Shown here piece by piece: positions 1 through 6,816 of a stretch of 9,806 bases of DNA. Made by a program: the position numbers and the translations under genes. Origin of the DNA: Lysobacteraceae bacterium. Lineage in GTDB: Bacteria; Pseudomonadota; Gammaproteobacteria; DSM-19610. A model generated the notes under the pieces. That model made no database searches. It was not told where the DNA came from and saw nothing but the letters and a program-made list of their open reading frames with translations. The first letter of the stretch is position 1, and each line of letters starts with the position of its first letter. The DNA is taken from positions 1 to 9,806 of the forward strand of contig JAIVHA010000218.1 of NCBI GenBank assembly GCA_020201295.1, in the 5' to 3' direction.

Positions 1-121
1 ATCAGTCAGTTGGAGATTGCCGCGTCACTTCTGGCCCATAGAATCCCTTCGGGCTTCATCATGTGTACCTTACCCTTCGGGTCAAGGCATCCTCGCAATG
101 ACGTTAAGTCAGTGCCATTCA
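1..121 (-). repeat. Dispersed palindromic element, partial copy at left edge
   Basis: The segment holds the long arm of a dispersed element. Bases 11-103 are the reverse complement of 9510-9602 with 3 differences in 93. Bases 92-121 are the perfect reverse complement of 9685-9714, so they form one 30-bp terminal inverted repeat, with core tip CTCGCAATGACG at 92-103 and outer tip TTAAGTCAGTGCCATTC at 104-120. The other end of this copy lies beyond the window start. Bases 1-65 are identical to 9742-9806. No coding capacity is evident. CGTCATTGCGAG-type repeats are familiar dispersed intergenic repeats in many bacteria; the rest is read directly from the sequence. Confidence 0.85.
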
Positions 122-135
122 TCTCCGTGATGGTT

Positions 136-175
136 TTCTTTCGTCATTCCCGCCTTCGCGGGAATGACGAAAGAA
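136..175. repeat. Short palindrome of the CGTCATTCCCGC type
   Basis: The arms 136-153 and 158-175 are perfect reverse complements (18 bp) around a CTTC loop. The tips read CGTCATTCCCGC and its complement. Short palindromes of this sort are common dispersed intergenic repeats in proteobacteria. No T-run follows, so a role as a rho-independent terminator for an upstream gene is not supported. It is distinct from the CGTCATTGCGAG family nearby, sharing only the first seven bases. Confidence 0.8.
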
Positions 176-203
176 TCATCGTACTGCCTGCTTTAAAGAT
201 ATT

Positions 204-230
204 CTTTGCGCCCTTTGCGCCTTTGCGGTG
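204..230. repeat. Three-unit CTTTGCG periodic repeat
   Basis: CTTTGCG occurs at 204-210, 213-219 and 221-227, spaced 9 and 8 bases apart, and the run ends in GGTGAA just upstream of gmk. Read on the - strand it is the TTCACCGCAAAGGCGCAAAG-like motif seen as dispersed intergenic repeats in many environmental bacteria. No function is assigned. It lies about 40 bases upstream of the gmk start and may fall within its leader. Confidence 0.6.
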
Positions 231-268
231 AATAAAAACACTCAAAAACCCCAAAAAGCGAGACCGAT

Positions 269-895
269 ATGACCCAGCCCACCGGCACCCTGTACATCAT
301 TTCCGCCCCCTCCGGCGCCGGCAAGACCAGCCTGGTGAAGGCCATGCTCGGTGAACTGGAGGGCGCCAGCGTCTCCGTCTCCCACACCACCCGCGCCATG
401 CGCCCCGGGGAGAATAATGGGGTCGACTATCATTTTGTAGAGAAGACTGAATTCGAGGCCATGGTGGCCCGGGGTGACTTCCTGGAACACGCGCAAGTCT
501 TTGATAACTATTACGGAACTAGCAAGAGCGGGGTGCAGGGCCAGCTCGCCGCCGGCCAGGATGTGATCCTCGAGATCGACTGGCAGGGGGCGCGCCAGGT
601 GCGTGACTGGCAGCCGGAGGCGGTGAGCATCTTCGTCCTGCCTCCCTCCCGTGAGGCCCTGGAGGAGCGGCTGCGGGGGCGTGGCACCGACAGCGACGAG
701 ATCATCCAGCGGCGCATGCGCGACGCGGTCAGCGAGATGAGCCACTACCCCGAATACGACTTCCTGGTCATCAACGACCGCTTCGAAACCGCCCTGGTGG
801 AACTGAAGGCCATCCTGCTGGCCCAGCGCCAGCGCCTGGCCCTGCAGCAGGCGCGCCACCCGGGCCTTTTGGAGGCCTTGCTGGCCCCTGCATGA
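269..895 (+). CDS. gmk: Guanylate kinase
   Basis: This cytosolic enzyme phosphorylates GMP to GDP with ATP and is essential for GTP, dGTP and ppGpp supply. The protein is 208 residues, matching the family (about 207 in E. coli). A P-loop SAPSGAGKTS sits at residues 12-21, followed by the GMP-binding stretch SHTTRAMRPGE at about 38-48 (Arg42 and Arg45 are the expected GMP contacts) and GVDYHF at 51-56. The EIDWQGARQVR and FVLPPS segments of the core follow, with the C-terminal region ending near NDRFETAL. The ATG at 269 has only a weak AGCGAG-like ribosome site at 257-262, but no better start is seen. rpoZ follows after 52 bases, with its own likely promoter. Identification is firm from family motifs. 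Confidence 0.97.
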   Translation: MTQPTGTLYIISAPSGAGKTSLVKAMLGELEGASVSVSHTTRAMRPGENNGVDYHFVEKTEFEAMVARGDFLEHAQVFDNYYGTSKSGVQGQLAAGQDVILEIDWQGARQVRDWQPEAVSIFVLPPSREALEERLRGRGTDSDEIIQRRMRDAVSEMSHYPEYDFLVINDRFETALVELKAILLAQRQRLALQQARHPGLLEALLAPA

Positions 896-910
896 CGATT
901 CGGTTACACT
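881..910 (+). promoter_or_regulatory. Probable sigma70 promoter for rpoZ
   Basis: A -10-like TACACT lies at 905-910, just after the gmk stop and 38 bases before the rpoZ start. The -35 is poor: CTGGCC at 881-886 gives an 18-base spacer. The placement suggests rpoZ-spoT can be transcribed apart from gmk. This is inference from consensus matching only. Confidence 0.4.
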
Positions 911-947
911 CTGCGGCCCGCTGCACAGACCCGAACTCAGGTGGAAT

Positions 948-1232
948 ATGGCCCGCATTACCGTAGAAGATTGCCTGGAAAACGTCGATAACCGCTTTCA
1001 GCTGGTGCTGGTGTCCACCAAGCGCGCCCGCCAGCTCGCCAACGGCGCCGAGCCCTTCGTGCCCTGGGAAAACGACAAGCCCACGGTCGTCGCCCTGCGC
1101 GAGATCGCCGAGGGCCAGGTCGGCCCCGCCATCCTCGACGAGCCCGTCCGCGAAGAACCGGAGATCGTCATTGACCTGGCCACCGACCTGGACCTCGACC
1201 AGGAACCCCCGGCCACACCGCCCGCCGAATAA
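948..1232 (+). CDS. rpoZ: RNA polymerase omega subunit
   Basis: Omega binds the C-terminal part of beta-prime, helps assemble RNA polymerase, and in proteobacteria forms ppGpp site 1 together with beta-prime. The 94-residue product starts MARITVEDCLENVDNRFQLV, the typical omega opening, followed by the conserved STKRARQL helix (about residues 24-31) and the PTVVALREIAEGQ segment (about 45-57). The C-terminal tail from about residue 62 is acidic and proline-rich, as is usual and variable. A good ribosome site AGGTGG (939-944) precedes ATG 948. The gene sits directly ahead of spoT, the usual gammaproteobacterial pairing, which links the ppGpp-making enzyme with a ppGpp-binding subunit. Identification is firm. 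Confidence 0.97.
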   Translation: MARITVEDCLENVDNRFQLVLVSTKRARQLANGAEPFVPWENDKPTVVALREIAEGQVGPAILDEPVREEPEIVIDLATDLDLDQEPPATPPAE

Positions 1233-1241
1233 GCCTTCTCC

Positions 1242-1264
1242 GACCCGGACCTCCGCGCCGGGTC
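1242..1264 (+). other. GC-rich hairpin between rpoZ and spoT
   Basis: GACCCGG at 1242-1248 can pair with CCGGGTC at 1258-1264 (7 bp, 9-base loop). A competing 6-bp pairing is CGGACC 1246-1251 with GGTCCG 1261-1266. No T-run follows, so it is not a convincing intrinsic terminator. It could attenuate or process the rpoZ-spoT transcript. Chance pairing in GC-rich sequence is also possible. Confidence 0.3.
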
Positions 1265-1298
1265 CGCAGCACCCCGCCCAGCCCCTCCATGACCGGTG

Positions 1299-1325
1299 TT
1301 GAAGTGAACGGGATTACCCTATGAT
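1299..1325 (+). promoter_or_regulatory. Possible promoter for spoT overlapping its upstream ATG
   Basis: TTGAAG at 1299-1304 and TATGAT at 1320-1325 resemble -35 and -10 boxes; the -10 matches 5 of 6 consensus bases, but the 15-base spacer is short. If used, transcription would start near 1332, so the ATGs at 1321 and 1324 could not be the start on that transcript. This would favour the downstream ATG at 1393. Inference from consensus only. Confidence 0.35.
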
Positions 1326-1392
1326 GGGTTCCTCGAACCATGGCCGCACCAACCTGGCGCGCCATCACCACGGGGACAGGAACAGGGCCGCG

Positions 1393-3561
1393 ATGACAGG
1401 GGAACCGGAACGTCTGCATGAGGACAAGCCGCGCTTTCTGATCAGCGACCTGTGCCGCAGCCTGGAGACCTACCTGGAACCAGACCAGGTGCAGGACGTC
1501 TACCGCGCCTACCTGTTCAGCGCCGAGGCCCACGAGGGCCAGCACCGCAAGTCCGGCGAACCCTACATCTACCACCCCATCGCCGTGGCGCAGATCCTCG
1601 CCGAGATGCACATGGACCACCAGAGCATCATGGCGGCCATCCTCCATGACGTGATCGAGGACACCCAGAGCTCCAAGGAAACGGTGGCGCGTCTGTTCGG
1701 CGAGGAAGTGGCCGAACTGGTGGACGGGGTGTCCAAGCTCACCCAGATCAGCTTCGAGAGCAAGGCCGAGGCCCAGGCGGAAAACTTTCGCAAGATGATG
1801 CTGGCCATGGTGCGCGATATCCGCGTCATCCTGGTGAAACTCGCCGACCGCCTGCACAACATGCGCACCCTGGGCGTCATGCGCCCCGACAAGCGCCGCC
1901 GCATCGCCCGCGAGACCCTGGACATCTACGCGCCCATCGCCAACCGCCTTGGCATCAACGCCATGCGTCTGGAATTGGAAGAACTGGGCTTCGAAGCCAT
2001 GTACCCCATGCGCTACCGGGTGCTGCGCGAGGCGGTGCGCAAGGCGCGCGGCAACCGCAAGGAGATCCTCAACAAGATCGAATCGGCCATCCGCAACCGG
2101 CTCGAACAGGAACACATGAACTGCAGCATCTCCAGCCGCGAGAAGCATCTCTACAGCCTCTATAAGAAGATGCGTGGCAAGTCCCTGCCCTTCTCCGAGG
2201 TCATGGATGTCTATGCCTTCCGCATCCGGGTCGCGCGGGTGGACGACTGCTACCGGGCACTGGGCATGATGCACAATCTCTACAAGCCGGTGCCCGGCCG
2301 CTTCAAGGACTACATCGCCATCCCCAAGGCCAATGGCTACCAGTCGCTGCACACCGTGCTGTTCGGCCCCTACGGCGTGCCCATCGAGGCACAGATCCGC
2401 ACCGAGGACATGGACCGCGTCGCCGAGGCGGGTATCGCCGCCCACTGGCTCTACAAGAACGGCGAGGGCAGTAGCAACAGCGCCGCCACGCGCGCCCGCG
2501 AATGGCTGCACGGACTGCTGGAGATGCAGCAGAAGGCGGGCAATTCCCTGGAGTTCCTCGAGAACGTCAAGATCGACCTGTTCCCCGACGAGGTCTATGT
2601 ATTCACGCCCGCCGGCGACATCATGAACCTGCCGCGTGGCGCCACCGCCGTGGACTTCGCCTATGCGGTGCATACCGACGTGGGCAACACCTGCATCGCC
2701 ACCAAGATCGACCGGCGCCTGTCGCCGTTGCGCACGCCGCTGCTCAACGGCCAGACGGTGGAAGTCATCACCGCGCCCGGCGCCCACCCCAATCCCGCCT
2801 GGCTCAACTTTGTGGTCACCGCCAAGGCGCGCTCCAATGTGCGCGCCTACCTGAAGAACCTCAAGCAGAACGAGGCGGAGAGCCTGGGCCGGCGGCTGCT
2901 GGAAAAGGCCATGGCCGGCCAGGGCATGTCCCTCGATGCACTGCAAGAGGAACAATGGACGCAACTGCTGCGGGAATGCAATATCGCCCAGCCCGAGGAT
3001 TTGTTCGTCGACATCGGCATGGGCAACCGCACGGCCGCCCTGGTGGCGCGCAGCCTGCTCGCCGCGCAAGGTGCGGAGGCCGGTCAGTCGGCCACCTCCA
3101 CCTCCTCCGGCACCACCCTCCCGCTCGCCATCCGCGGCACCGAAGGCATGGTGGTCAATTTCCCGCGCTGCTGCCATCCCATCCCCGGTGACAAGATCGT
3201 CGGCTTCATCAGCGCCGGCCGTGGCCTGGTGATCCACCGCGAAGGCTGCAACAACCTGATGGAACTGCGCGACCGCCCGGACAAGTGGGTGGACGTGGCC
3301 TGGGAACCCAATGTGGGTGGCGAGTACGCCGCCGATGTCCGCATGGAAGTGAAAAACCAGCGCGGCGTACTGGCCACCATCGCCGCCGCCATCTCCGAGA
3401 CCGGCTCCAATATCGAGAACGTCTCCATCGAGGAACGTGATGGACTCGACACCAGCATGAGCTTCACCATCCTGGTGCGTGACCGTCAGCACCTGGCCCG
3501 CGTCATGCGCAGGGTGCGCAACATCCCCGAGGTGATGCGCATCAGCCGGGGACGGCGCTAG
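1393..3561 (+). CDS. spoT: Bifunctional (p)ppGpp synthetase/hydrolase SpoT
   Basis: This long RelA/SpoT homologue controls the alarmone ppGpp. From ATG 1393 it is 722 residues (E. coli 702). The HD hydrolase comes first: HP at 61-62 and HDVIEDT at 85-91 carry metal ligands, and LADRLHNMRTL lies at about 150-160. The synthetase domain includes SSREKHLYSLYKKM (about 247-260) and GRFKDYIAIPKANGYQSLHT (about 302-321). The RFKD motif is the RXKD version typical of bifunctional enzymes rather than the acidic form of RelA. A TGS domain follows (from about 399), then the CCHPIPGD zinc-finger/RIS region (Cys593-Cys594) and a C-terminal ACT domain (about 648-720). The frame is also open from ATG 1321 (746 residues), but those 24 residues look atypical and known SpoT proteins begin near the LISDLCRSLE segment. 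No strong ribosome site marks either start. Confidence 0.95.
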   Translation: MTGEPERLHEDKPRFLISDLCRSLETYLEPDQVQDVYRAYLFSAEAHEGQHRKSGEPYIYHPIAVAQILAEMHMDHQSIMAAILHDVIEDTQSSKETVARLFGEEVAELVDGVSKLTQISFESKAEAQAENFRKMMLAMVRDIRVILVKLADRLHNMRTLGVMRPDKRRRIARETLDIYAPIANRLGINAMRLELEELGFEAMYPMRYRVLREAVRKARGNRKEILNKIESAIRNRLEQEHMNCSISSREKHLYSLYKKMRGKSLPFSEVMDVYAFRIRVARVDDCYRALGMMHNLYKPVPGRFKDYIAIPKANGYQSLHTVLFGPYGVPIEAQIRTEDMDRVAEAGIAAHWLYKNGEGSSNSAATRAREWLHGLLEMQQKAGNSLEFLENVKIDLFPDEVYVFTPAGDIMNLPRGATAVDFAYAVHTDVGNTCIATKIDRRLSPLRTPLLNGQTVEVITAPGAHPNPAWLNFVVTAKARSNVRAYLKNLKQNEAESLGRRLLEKAMAGQGMSLDALQEEQWTQLLRECNIAQPEDLFVDIGMGNRTAALVARSLLAAQGAEAGQSATSTSSGTTLPLAIRGTEGMVVNFPRCCHPIPGDKIVGFISAGRGLVIHREGCNNLMELRDRPDKWVDVAWEPNVGGEYAADVRMEVKNQRGVLATIAAAISETGSNIENVSIEERDGLDTSMSFTILVRDRQHLARVMRRVRNIPEVMRISRGRR

Positions 3562-3584
3562 GGCTCCATCATTCCTCGTGTCCA

Positions 3585-3642
3585 CCCCGTAGGAGCGGGC
3601 TCTGCCCGCGAATGTTCGCGGGCAGAGCCCGCTCCTACGGGG
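3585..3642. repeat. REP inverted pair (GTAG type), 28-bp perfect palindrome
   Basis: Arms 3585-3612 and 3615-3642 are perfect reverse complements of 28 bp with only TG between them. Each arm carries the motif GTAGGAGCGGGC, opening with the GTAG tetranucleotide typical of REP sequences mobilised by RAYT (IS200-like) transposases in Pseudomonas and relatives. The 24 bases 3589-3612 recur exactly at 6073-6096. No T-run follows, so intrinsic termination is not supported, though the hairpin in RNA would be very stable and could block exonucleases. No RAYT gene is in the window. Confidence 0.85.
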
Positions 3643-3698
3643 GCACGGCCGCGCATATGGGCGGGCTGCGCAAGCGGTGTTTCGTATTCCCCGCCTTG

Positions 3699-3707
3699 TG
3701 GCACAAT
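3699..3707 (+). promoter_or_regulatory. Probable extended -10 promoter for ridA
   Basis: TGGCACAAT at 3699-3707 fits an extended -10 element (TG, one base, then CACAAT). The -35 region (TTTCGT near 3680-3685) is weak. A transcript from about 3714 would have a leader of about 22 bases before ATG 3736, with the ribosome site AAAGGAG at 3723-3729 inside it. A separate promoter after the REP hairpin would allow ridA-recG to be expressed independently of spoT. Inference. Confidence 0.45.
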
Positions 3708-3735
3708 GGCGCCCATCATTGCAAAGGAGCATGGC

Positions 3736-4251
3736 ATGGCCCGTGAAATCATCCATACCGACCAGGCACCGCAGGCCATCGGCACCTATTCCCAGGCGGT
3801 GAAGACCGGCTCCACCGTCTATATGTCCGGCCAGATCCCGTTGGTTCCCGACACCATGGAACTGGTGGAGGGCAACATGGAGGCGCAGATCCGCCGCGTG
3901 TTCGACAACCTCGCCGCCGTGGCGCAGGCTGCCGGCGGCAGTCTCGCCGATGTCGCCAAGCTCAATATCTTCCTTACCGACCTCGCCCACTTCCCGTTGG
4001 TGAACGAGATCATGGCCGAGTATTTCCAGCCGCCCTACCCGGCACGTGCCGCCATCGGCGTGGCGTCCCTGCCGCGCGGTGCCGGTGTGGAGATGGACGC
4101 CATCCTGGAGCGCGCTGCGCGCCGGTCAGTGGGCGGTGGTGGAGGGCCAGGTGGACCTGGCCGAGGTGAAATTCGGCAAGCGCCGTTCGCTGCTGGTGCG
4201 CATCAGCGACGGCACCGGCGCGCTCACCCTGCGTTTCTTCCATTTCAATAA
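3736..4251 (+). CDS. ridA: RidA enamine/imine deaminase, 3' end fused out of frame into recG
   Basis: RidA hydrolyses reactive enamine/imine intermediates such as 2-aminoacrylate, released by PLP enzymes, to keto acids and ammonia in the cytosol. ATG 3736 is well supported by AAAGGAG at 3723-3729, six bases upstream. Residues 1-125 are a normal YjgF/YER057c/UK114 protein: QAPQAIGTYSQAV (10-22), MSGQIPLVP (30-38), the PYPARAAIGV segment whose Arg104 matches the catalytic Arg105 of E. coli, and VEMDAI (118-123). Family members end at about 127-128 residues. Here no stop occurs: after Glu125 (4108-4110) the frame continues 46 residues through recG sequence read out of frame, stopping at 4249-4251. 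The active-site residues remain, but the unnatural tail may hinder trimer packing. A deletion or misassembly is the likely cause. Confidence 0.88.
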   Translation: MAREIIHTDQAPQAIGTYSQAVKTGSTVYMSGQIPLVPDTMELVEGNMEAQIRRVFDNLAAVAQAAGGSLADVAKLNIFLTDLAHFPLVNEIMAEYFQPPYPARAAIGVASLPRGAGVEMDAILERAARRSVGGGGGPGGPGRGEIRQAPFAAGAHQRRHRRAHPAFLPFQ

Positions 4252-6043
4252 ACTCCAGCAACAGGGTTTCCAGCGTGGCACGCGCATCCGCTGTTATGGC
4301 GAGGCCCGGCCCGGCGCCGTGACCCTGGAGATGGTGCATCCCGAATACCAGCGTCTGGAGGAAGACACCGCGCCCGCCGTAGAGGAATGCCTCACACCCG
4401 TGTATCCCACTACCGAGGGCGTGCACCAGCTGACCCTGCGCCGCCTGGCGGACCAGGCCCTGCAAGCTCTCGAAGGTCCGCACGAGCAGGTACTGCCCGA
4501 CTGGCTGCCACCCGATTTGCTGGAAGGCTTCCCCTTCACCGGCCTGGCGGAGGCCATCCGCTACGTGCACCGGCCACCGCCCGAGGCCTCCGTGACCCAG
4601 CTGCTGGAGGGCCGGCATCCCGCCCAGCAACGCCTGGCCTTCGAGGAACTGCTGGCCCATCACCTGAGCCTGCGGCGGCTGCGCCACGAGGCGCGCGCCC
4701 AGCGCGCACCGGTACTGGAGGGCGATGGTGCACTGCGCACCGCCCTGCTCGCGAACCTGCCCTTCCAGCTCACGGCGGCGCAACGGCGCGTCGGCGAGGA
4801 GATCGCGACGGACCTGCGCCAGCCCCACCCCATGCTGCGCCTGGTGCAGGGCGACGTGGGTTCCGGCAAGACGCTGGTGGCCGCGGTGGCCGTGCTGCAG
4901 GCCATCGAGGCCGGCGGCCAGGCGGCGGTAATGGCGCCCACGGAACTGCTGGCCGAGCAGCACTACCGTAACTTCGCCGCCTGGCTGGAGCCCCTGGGCG
5001 TGACGGTGGCCTGGCTCACGGGTCGCATCAAGGGCAAGGCGCGCAGTGTCACCCTGGCGGCCATCGAGTCCGGCACGGCGCAACTGGTGGTGGGCACTCA
5101 TGCCCTGTTCCAGGACGAAGTAACGTTCGCACGGCTGGGACTGGTGGTCATCGACGAACAACATCGCTTCGGCGTGCACCAGCGTCTGGCGCTGCGCGAC
5201 AAGGGACGGAAGAACGGCCTGTACCCCCATCAGCTGGTCATGACTGCGACGCCCATTCCGCGCACCCTGGCCATGACCCTGTACGCGGATCTCGACAGCT
5301 CGGTCATCGACGAGCTGCCGCCGGGCCGCACGCCGGTGCAAACGGTGGCCATCCCCGGCAGCCGCCGGCCGGAGGTCATGGCGCGGGTGCGCGAGGCCTG
5401 CGGCGCCGGCCGCCAGGCCTACTGGGTGTGCACCCTCATCGAGGAATCGGAAGTCCTGCAGTGCGAGGCCGCCGCCGACACCGCCGAACTGCTGCGCGAA
5501 CAACTGCCGGAACTGCGCATCGGCCTGGTACACGGCCGTCTCAAGGCGGCGGAGAAAGAGGCCGTCATGCGTGCCTTCCAGCAACGCGAGCTGGACCTGC
5601 TGGTGGCCACCACGGTGATCGAGGTGGGCGTGGACGTGCCCAATGCCTCGCTGATGATCATCGAGAACGCCGAGCGTCTGGGCCTGTCGCAGCTGCACCA
5701 GCTGCGCGGCCGGGTGGGACGTGGCGCCGCCAAAAGCAGCTGCGTGCTGCTCTACCAGACGCCGCTGTCACGCACCGCCAAGGTCCGCATCAATACGATG
5801 CGCGAAACCAACGACGGTTTCCTGGTGGCGCAGAAGGACCTGGAGCTGCGCGGTCCCGGCGAGGTGCTGGGCACGCGCCAGACCGGGCTGGCGCAGTTCC
5901 ACATCGCCGACCTGCTGCGCGACGCGGCCCTGCTGGAACCGGTGGAACGGGTGGCGGAACAGCTGCTGCACGAGCACCCCGACCATGTGCCGCACCTGAT
6001 CCGTCGCTGGCTGGGGCAGGCGGAGCGGTATGGGGCGGTGTGA
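4046..6043 (+). CDS. recG: ATP-dependent DNA helicase RecG, 5' end missing
   Basis: RecG regresses stalled replication forks and processes Holliday junctions and R-loops. Homology begins at codon 4115 (LRAGQWAVVEGQV), matching about residue 56 of the 693-residue E. coli protein. The GTG at 4046 and the 23 residues before Leu24 are ridA DNA in another frame, so this start is only the longest open frame. GTG 4136 is another in-frame start, without a clear ribosome site. Present in order: the OB-fold wedge (about 30-110), PVYPTTEG, Walker A GDVGSGKT (269-276), the DEQH box (370-373), motif III TATPIPRT, and the second helicase domain with TTVIEVGVDVPNA, QLRGRVGRG and the C-terminal TRG region (GTRQTGLAQF). 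Only about 55 N-terminal residues are missing, the helical part preceding the wedge. Expression and function are therefore uncertain; the ATPase core is intact. Confidence 0.85.
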   Translation: MPPSAWRPCRAVPVWRWTPSWSALRAGQWAVVEGQVDLAEVKFGKRRSLLVRISDGTGALTLRFFHFNKLQQQGFQRGTRIRCYGEARPGAVTLEMVHPEYQRLEEDTAPAVEECLTPVYPTTEGVHQLTLRRLADQALQALEGPHEQVLPDWLPPDLLEGFPFTGLAEAIRYVHRPPPEASVTQLLEGRHPAQQRLAFEELLAHHLSLRRLRHEARAQRAPVLEGDGALRTALLANLPFQLTAAQRRVGEEIATDLRQPHPMLRLVQGDVGSGKTLVAAVAVLQAIEAGGQAAVMAPTELLAEQHYRNFAAWLEPLGVTVAWLTGRIKGKARSVTLAAIESGTAQLVVGTHALFQDEVTFARLGLVVIDEQHRFGVHQRLALRDKGRKNGLYPHQLVMTATPIPRTLAMTLYADLDSSVIDELPPGRTPVQTVAIPGSRRPEVMARVREACGAGRQAYWVCTLIEESEVLQCEAAADTAELLREQLPELRIGLVHGRLKAAEKEAVMRAFQQRELDLLVATTVIEVGVDVPNASLMIIENAERLGLSQLHQLRGRVGRGAAKSSCVLLYQTPLSRTAKVRINTMRETNDGFLVAQKDLELRGPGEVLGTRQTGLAQFHIADLLRDAALLEPVERVAEQLLHEHPDHVPHLIRRWLGQAERYGAV

Positions 6044-6072
6044 ACCTGCCTCGAATCCTGCTGATCGCGTCT

Positions 6073-6143
6073 GTAGGAGCGGGCTCTGCCCGCGAAGACG
6101 CCAGGTGGCGCTCCAGACGGTTCGCGGCCAAGGCCGCTCCTAC
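6073..6143. repeat. REP inverted pair (GTAG type) after recG
   Basis: The left REP, 6073-6096, is identical over 24 bases to 3589-3612. After a 24-base spacer the right REP, 6121-6143, lies inverted and is a variant with GGCCTTGGCC in the middle. The outer 10 bp (GTAGGAGCGG with CCGCTCCTAC) and inner 7 bp (CCGCGAA with TTCGCGG) can pair. This is the usual two-REP cluster of RAYT-associated repeats. It fills most of the recG-ubiC gap, and with the pair at 3585-3642 it brackets ridA-recG. Confidence 0.82.
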
Positions 6144-6183
6144 GGGTGGCAAGCCGCATTCACGCGTGGCCGGCCCGGGCCTG

Positions 6184-6192
6184 TGCGATAAT
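6184..6192 (+). promoter_or_regulatory. Probable extended -10 promoter for ubiC
   Basis: TGCGATAAT at 6184-6192 is a strong extended -10 match (TG, one base, GATAAT, 5 of 6 consensus bases). No good -35 is seen at normal spacing. Transcription would begin near 6199, only about five bases before GTG 6204, which suggests either a near-leaderless message or use of TTG 6228. Inference from consensus. Confidence 0.5.
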
Positions 6193-6203
6193 CCCACCCC
6201 ATT

Positions 6204-6803
6204 GTGCCAACACCCGATGACAATCCCTTGAACAGCCCCCGCGCCGACAACCACCTCGCCTACCGTCTGCGCTGGAAACCCGCGCGCCAGGTGCTGCGCA
6301 GCCAGGTGCCGGAAGGCCTGCTGGACTGGCTGCTGGACACCGCCTCCCTGACTCGCCGCATCCAGCTGGCCTGTGATGGCGCGTTCCGGGTGCGGGTGCT
6401 GGAACAGGGTTGGGGACGGCCACGCCGCGACGAGATCGCCGCCCTGGGCATGCGCGCCAATGAACGGGCGCTGATCCGCCAGGTACAGCTGCGCTGCGAC
6501 GAGCGGGTGTGGGTATACGCCCGCACCATCATTCCCCACGCCACCCTCACCGGGCGCCAGCGCCGCCTCGCCCACCTGGGCAGCAGACCCCTGGGCGCGG
6601 TGCTGTTCGCCGATCCCGGCATGCGGCGCGGGCCGGTGCAGGTAGCGCGCATCCAGCGCGGTCAGCCCCTGTACGAGGCGGCCTGCCGCGACCGGCGGGA
6701 TCGTCCACAGGAAATCTGGGGCCGACGCTCGGTGTTCCGGCTGGCGGGCAAGCCGCTGCTGGTGGCGGAGATCCCTCGCAATGACGGGCATCTTCCGGCT
6801 TAA
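6204..6803 (+). CDS. ubiC: Chorismate lyase UbiC with repeat-derived C-terminus
   Basis: UbiC converts chorismate to 4-hydroxybenzoate and pyruvate, the first committed step of ubiquinone synthesis, in the cytosol. Family features are LLDWLL (39-44), the IRQVQLRCD segment with Arg92 matching catalytic Arg76 of E. coli, YARTIIP (105-111), LGSRPLGAVLF (125-135), and WGRRSVFRLAGKPLLVAEI (172-190) with Glu189 matching catalytic Glu155. The frame opens after TAA 6189-6191. Starts are GTG 6204 or TTG 6228; neither has a clear ribosome site, and TTG gives a length closer to the family. From residue 191 on, the codons (PRNDGHLPA) come from a dispersed repeat (6775-6816) that also supplies the stop. 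The usual C-terminal FLP-type tail is thus replaced one residue past Ile190, but the catalytic residues remain. ubiA, the normal next gene, is absent. Confidence 0.9.
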   Translation: MPTPDDNPLNSPRADNHLAYRLRWKPARQVLRSQVPEGLLDWLLDTASLTRRIQLACDGAFRVRVLEQGWGRPRRDEIAALGMRANERALIRQVQLRCDERVWVYARTIIPHATLTGRQRRLAHLGSRPLGAVLFADPGMRRGPVQVARIQRGQPLYEAACRDRRDRPQEIWGRRSVFRLAGKPLLVAEIPRNDGHLPA

Positions 6804-6816
6804 GTCAGTGCCATTC
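6775..6816 (-). repeat. Solo end of the dispersed palindromic element, overlapping ubiC 3' end
   Basis: CTCGCAATGACG (6775-6786) is the core tip seen at 92-103 and 9642-9653, and TTAAGTCAGTGCCATTC (6800-6816) is identical to 104-120. Here 13 bases (6787-6799) separate the two blocks, which are adjacent in the copy at 92-120. No matching second end is visible, so this is a solo or decayed terminus. It encodes the last residues and stop of ubiC and fills most of the 28-base gap to the zwf stop. Confidence 0.75.

Noticed and set aside
3585..3650. Intrinsic terminator after spoT
   Set aside because: The stem is very strong, but the downstream bases are G-rich with no T-run, and the 24-base arm unit recurs at 6073-6096, so it is better explained as a REP.
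1168..3990. A 940-codon open frame on the - strand opposite spoT and ridA
   Set aside because: It is an antisense shadow of GC-rich coding sequence: the product is low-complexity, rich in His, Gly, Ala and Val with no recognisable domain, while the + strand encodes an unmistakable SpoT.
4010..5698. A 562-codon open frame on the - strand opposite recG
   Set aside because: Its composition (Gln, His, Gly, Ala, Arg) mirrors recG codons, it has no domain and no ribosome site, and the + strand carries all helicase motifs.
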